NCBI GenBank assembly: GCA_023265215.1
Contig: JAHFUH010000357.1
Coordinates: 1-5,915 of the forward strand
DNA: 5,915 nucleotides
Reading direction: 5' to 3'
Source: Acidobacteriota bacterium
GTDB taxonomy: Bacteria; Acidobacteriota; UBA6911
Positions within the stretch are counted from its first letter, which is position 1. Each line of letters opens with the position of its first letter. Shown in pieces: positions 5,043 through 5,915 of the stretch. Position numbers and translations under genes: made by a program. The notes below the pieces were generated by a model. It did no database searches, was not told the origin of the DNA, and saw only the letters and a list, made by a program, of their open reading frames with translations.

Positions 5043-5915
5043 ATGCCTCCTGCCAGTGAAAACAGGATCGTCCGCCTGCTACAAAACCGATATCCTGCGG
5101 CGAATATTTCGGTAAAGAAGGGAATAGGGGACGATGCAGCCGTAATTCTTCCCCCGAATGCGCTGGAATATTGGCTTGTCACTTCGGATATGCTTCTGGA
5201 GGATATTGATTTCCGCAGGAAATGGATGACTCCCCGCGAACTGGGCTGCAAATCGATTGCGGTGAATTTAAGCGATCTGGCGGCGATGGGAGCACGGCCC
5301 CGTTTCTACACGGTCTCGCTGGCGCTTGCGCCGGATGTGTCCGAGAAATGGATACTCGAATTCTACGGCGGTATGACAGAATTTGGCGGCGCAAAGGGCG
5401 CGAGTTTGATAGGAGGAGATCTTTCCAGTTCAAAAAGCGGAATACTGATCTCGATTACCGCCCTTGGAGAATCCCTGAAGCGAAAAGTTCTTTATCGTGC
5501 AGGCGGAAAGCCCGGAGATCTTCTATTTGTTACGGGGGTTCTGGGTTTGTCCGCGGCAGGATTGATAGTTCTTCAAGGTGGATGTTTGCGCCCGCGATCC
5601 CGGATTCAAAAAGAGGCAGTTCAGGCGCATCGAAAACCTGAACCACGCTGCGAAGCCGGCTTGTGGCTTGCTCAATGCGGTTACGTCCATTGCATGATGG
5701 ATCTGAGCGATGGTCTTTCCTCCGATCTTCCTCGCATGTGCGCCGCAAGCGGAGTGGGTGCCGAAATCGATGCCAGGCGTCTTCCGATCTTTTCGGAATC
5801 CTCTTTGTGGAACGGCGATCCTTTGGATCTGGCTTTGAATGGAGGAGAGGATTATGAGCTTCTGTTCGCAGTCCCCCAGGCAAAAGTGCATCTGCTCGAA
5901 AAAAATTACCCGGCC
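5043..5915 (+). CDS. thiL: Thiamine-monophosphate kinase ThiL (3' end outside window)
   Basis: One uninterrupted frame of 291 codons runs from ATG 5043 to the last base without a stop; the family is about 310-340 residues, so roughly 20-50 are missing. ThiL phosphorylates thiamine monophosphate with ATP to give thiamine diphosphate, the last step of cofactor synthesis. Family motifs in order are G-I-G-D-D-A-A-V (27-34) and T-S-D-M (47-50), which bind nucleotide and Mg2+, V-N-L-S-D-L-A-A-M-G-A (74-84), G-G-D-L (124-127), R-A-G-G-K-P-G-D (152-159), D-L-S-D-G-L-S-S-D-L (220-229) and N-G-G-E-D-Y-E-L-L-F (266-275). An in-frame TGA at 5034-5036 makes ATG 5043 the earliest ATG. Its ribosome-binding site is weak (GAGTGAG), consistent with coupling to lon, whose stop is 34 bp upstream. 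No other thiamine gene is present, and nothing suggests a frameshift. Confidence 0.96.
   Translation, partial: MPPASENRIVRLLQNRYPAANISVKKGIGDDAAVILPPNALEYWLVTSDMLLEDIDFRRKWMTPRELGCKSIAVNLSDLAAMGARPRFYTVSLALAPDVSEKWILEFYGGMTEFGGAKGASLIGGDLSSSKSGILISITALGESLKRKVLYRAGGKPGDLLFVTGVLGLSAAGLIVLQGGCLRPRSRIQKEAVQAHRKPEPRCEAGLWLAQCGYVHCMMDLSDGLSSDLPRMCAASGVGAEIDARRLPIFSESSLWNGDPLDLALNGGEDYELLFAVPQAKVHLLEKNYPA

Noticed and set aside
5028..5048. HAIR-like half-site TTTGAGT before thiL
   Set aside because: The expected inverted partner is absent and would fall inside the thiL coding region.
4001..5251. Long minus-strand ORF (416 codons) opposite the 3' half of lon and the start of thiL
   Set aside because: It is wholly antisense to clearly conserved lon and thiL codons, its translation shows no domain or motif, and it has no supporting start context.
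5222..5641. Plus-strand ORF of 139 codons and several minus-strand ORFs between 5179 and 5891
   Set aside because: All are shadows of thiL, whose uninterrupted frame from 5043 to the edge carries every ThiL motif in order.

Overview
The window looks like a chromosomal stretch from a free-living bacterium, most likely of the Acidobacteriota or a neighbouring phylum. That placement is an inference. It rests on protein flavour (a SpoVK/CDC48-like AAA+ C-terminus, a DUF4097 protein, a LonA of this type) and on the gene order nrdR-hsp20-lon-thiL, which I associate with that group. Base composition is moderate and codon use looks even throughout. There are no transposases, phage genes, tRNAs, rRNAs or CRISPR arrays.

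Layout. Bases 1-381 (+) hold the 3' end of an AAA+ ATPase gene. It converges, across 55 bp, on a minus-strand gene (437-1261) for a secreted DUF4097 beta-repeat protein. A 170-bp divergent intergenic region (1262-1431) separates that gene from a plus-strand run: nrdR (1432-1890), an Hsp20 small heat-shock protein (2041-2505), lon (2630-5008) and thiL (5043 to the window edge, incomplete). The thiL reading frame is open to the last base. Spacings within the run are 150, 124 and 34 bp, with no convincing terminator, so co-transcription is plausible, most clearly for lon-thiL.

How the genes fit together. Hsp20 holds unfolding proteins, Lon degrades damaged ones, and the truncated AAA+ protein may be a remodelling ATPase, so the locus leans towards protein quality control. 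NrdR (repressor of ribonucleotide reductase genes) and ThiL (last step to thiamine diphosphate) are housekeeping genes carried alongside.

The non-coding DNA holds the most interesting signals. (1) A sequence 20 bp before nrdR matches the HspR operator (HAIR) at 12 of 14 positions with the exact 7-bp spacer. (2) A REP/BIME-like 80-bp nested palindrome lies between nrdR and hsp20. (3) A segment in the loop of that palindrome is the near-perfect complement of the hsp20 ribosome-binding/start region, which suggests a possible RNA switch. (4) A short ORF with a good ribosome-binding site overlaps the lon start. (5) The Hsp20 carries a C-Y-Y-C motif inside its alpha-crystallin domain. All of these are hypotheses from reading the sequence alone.
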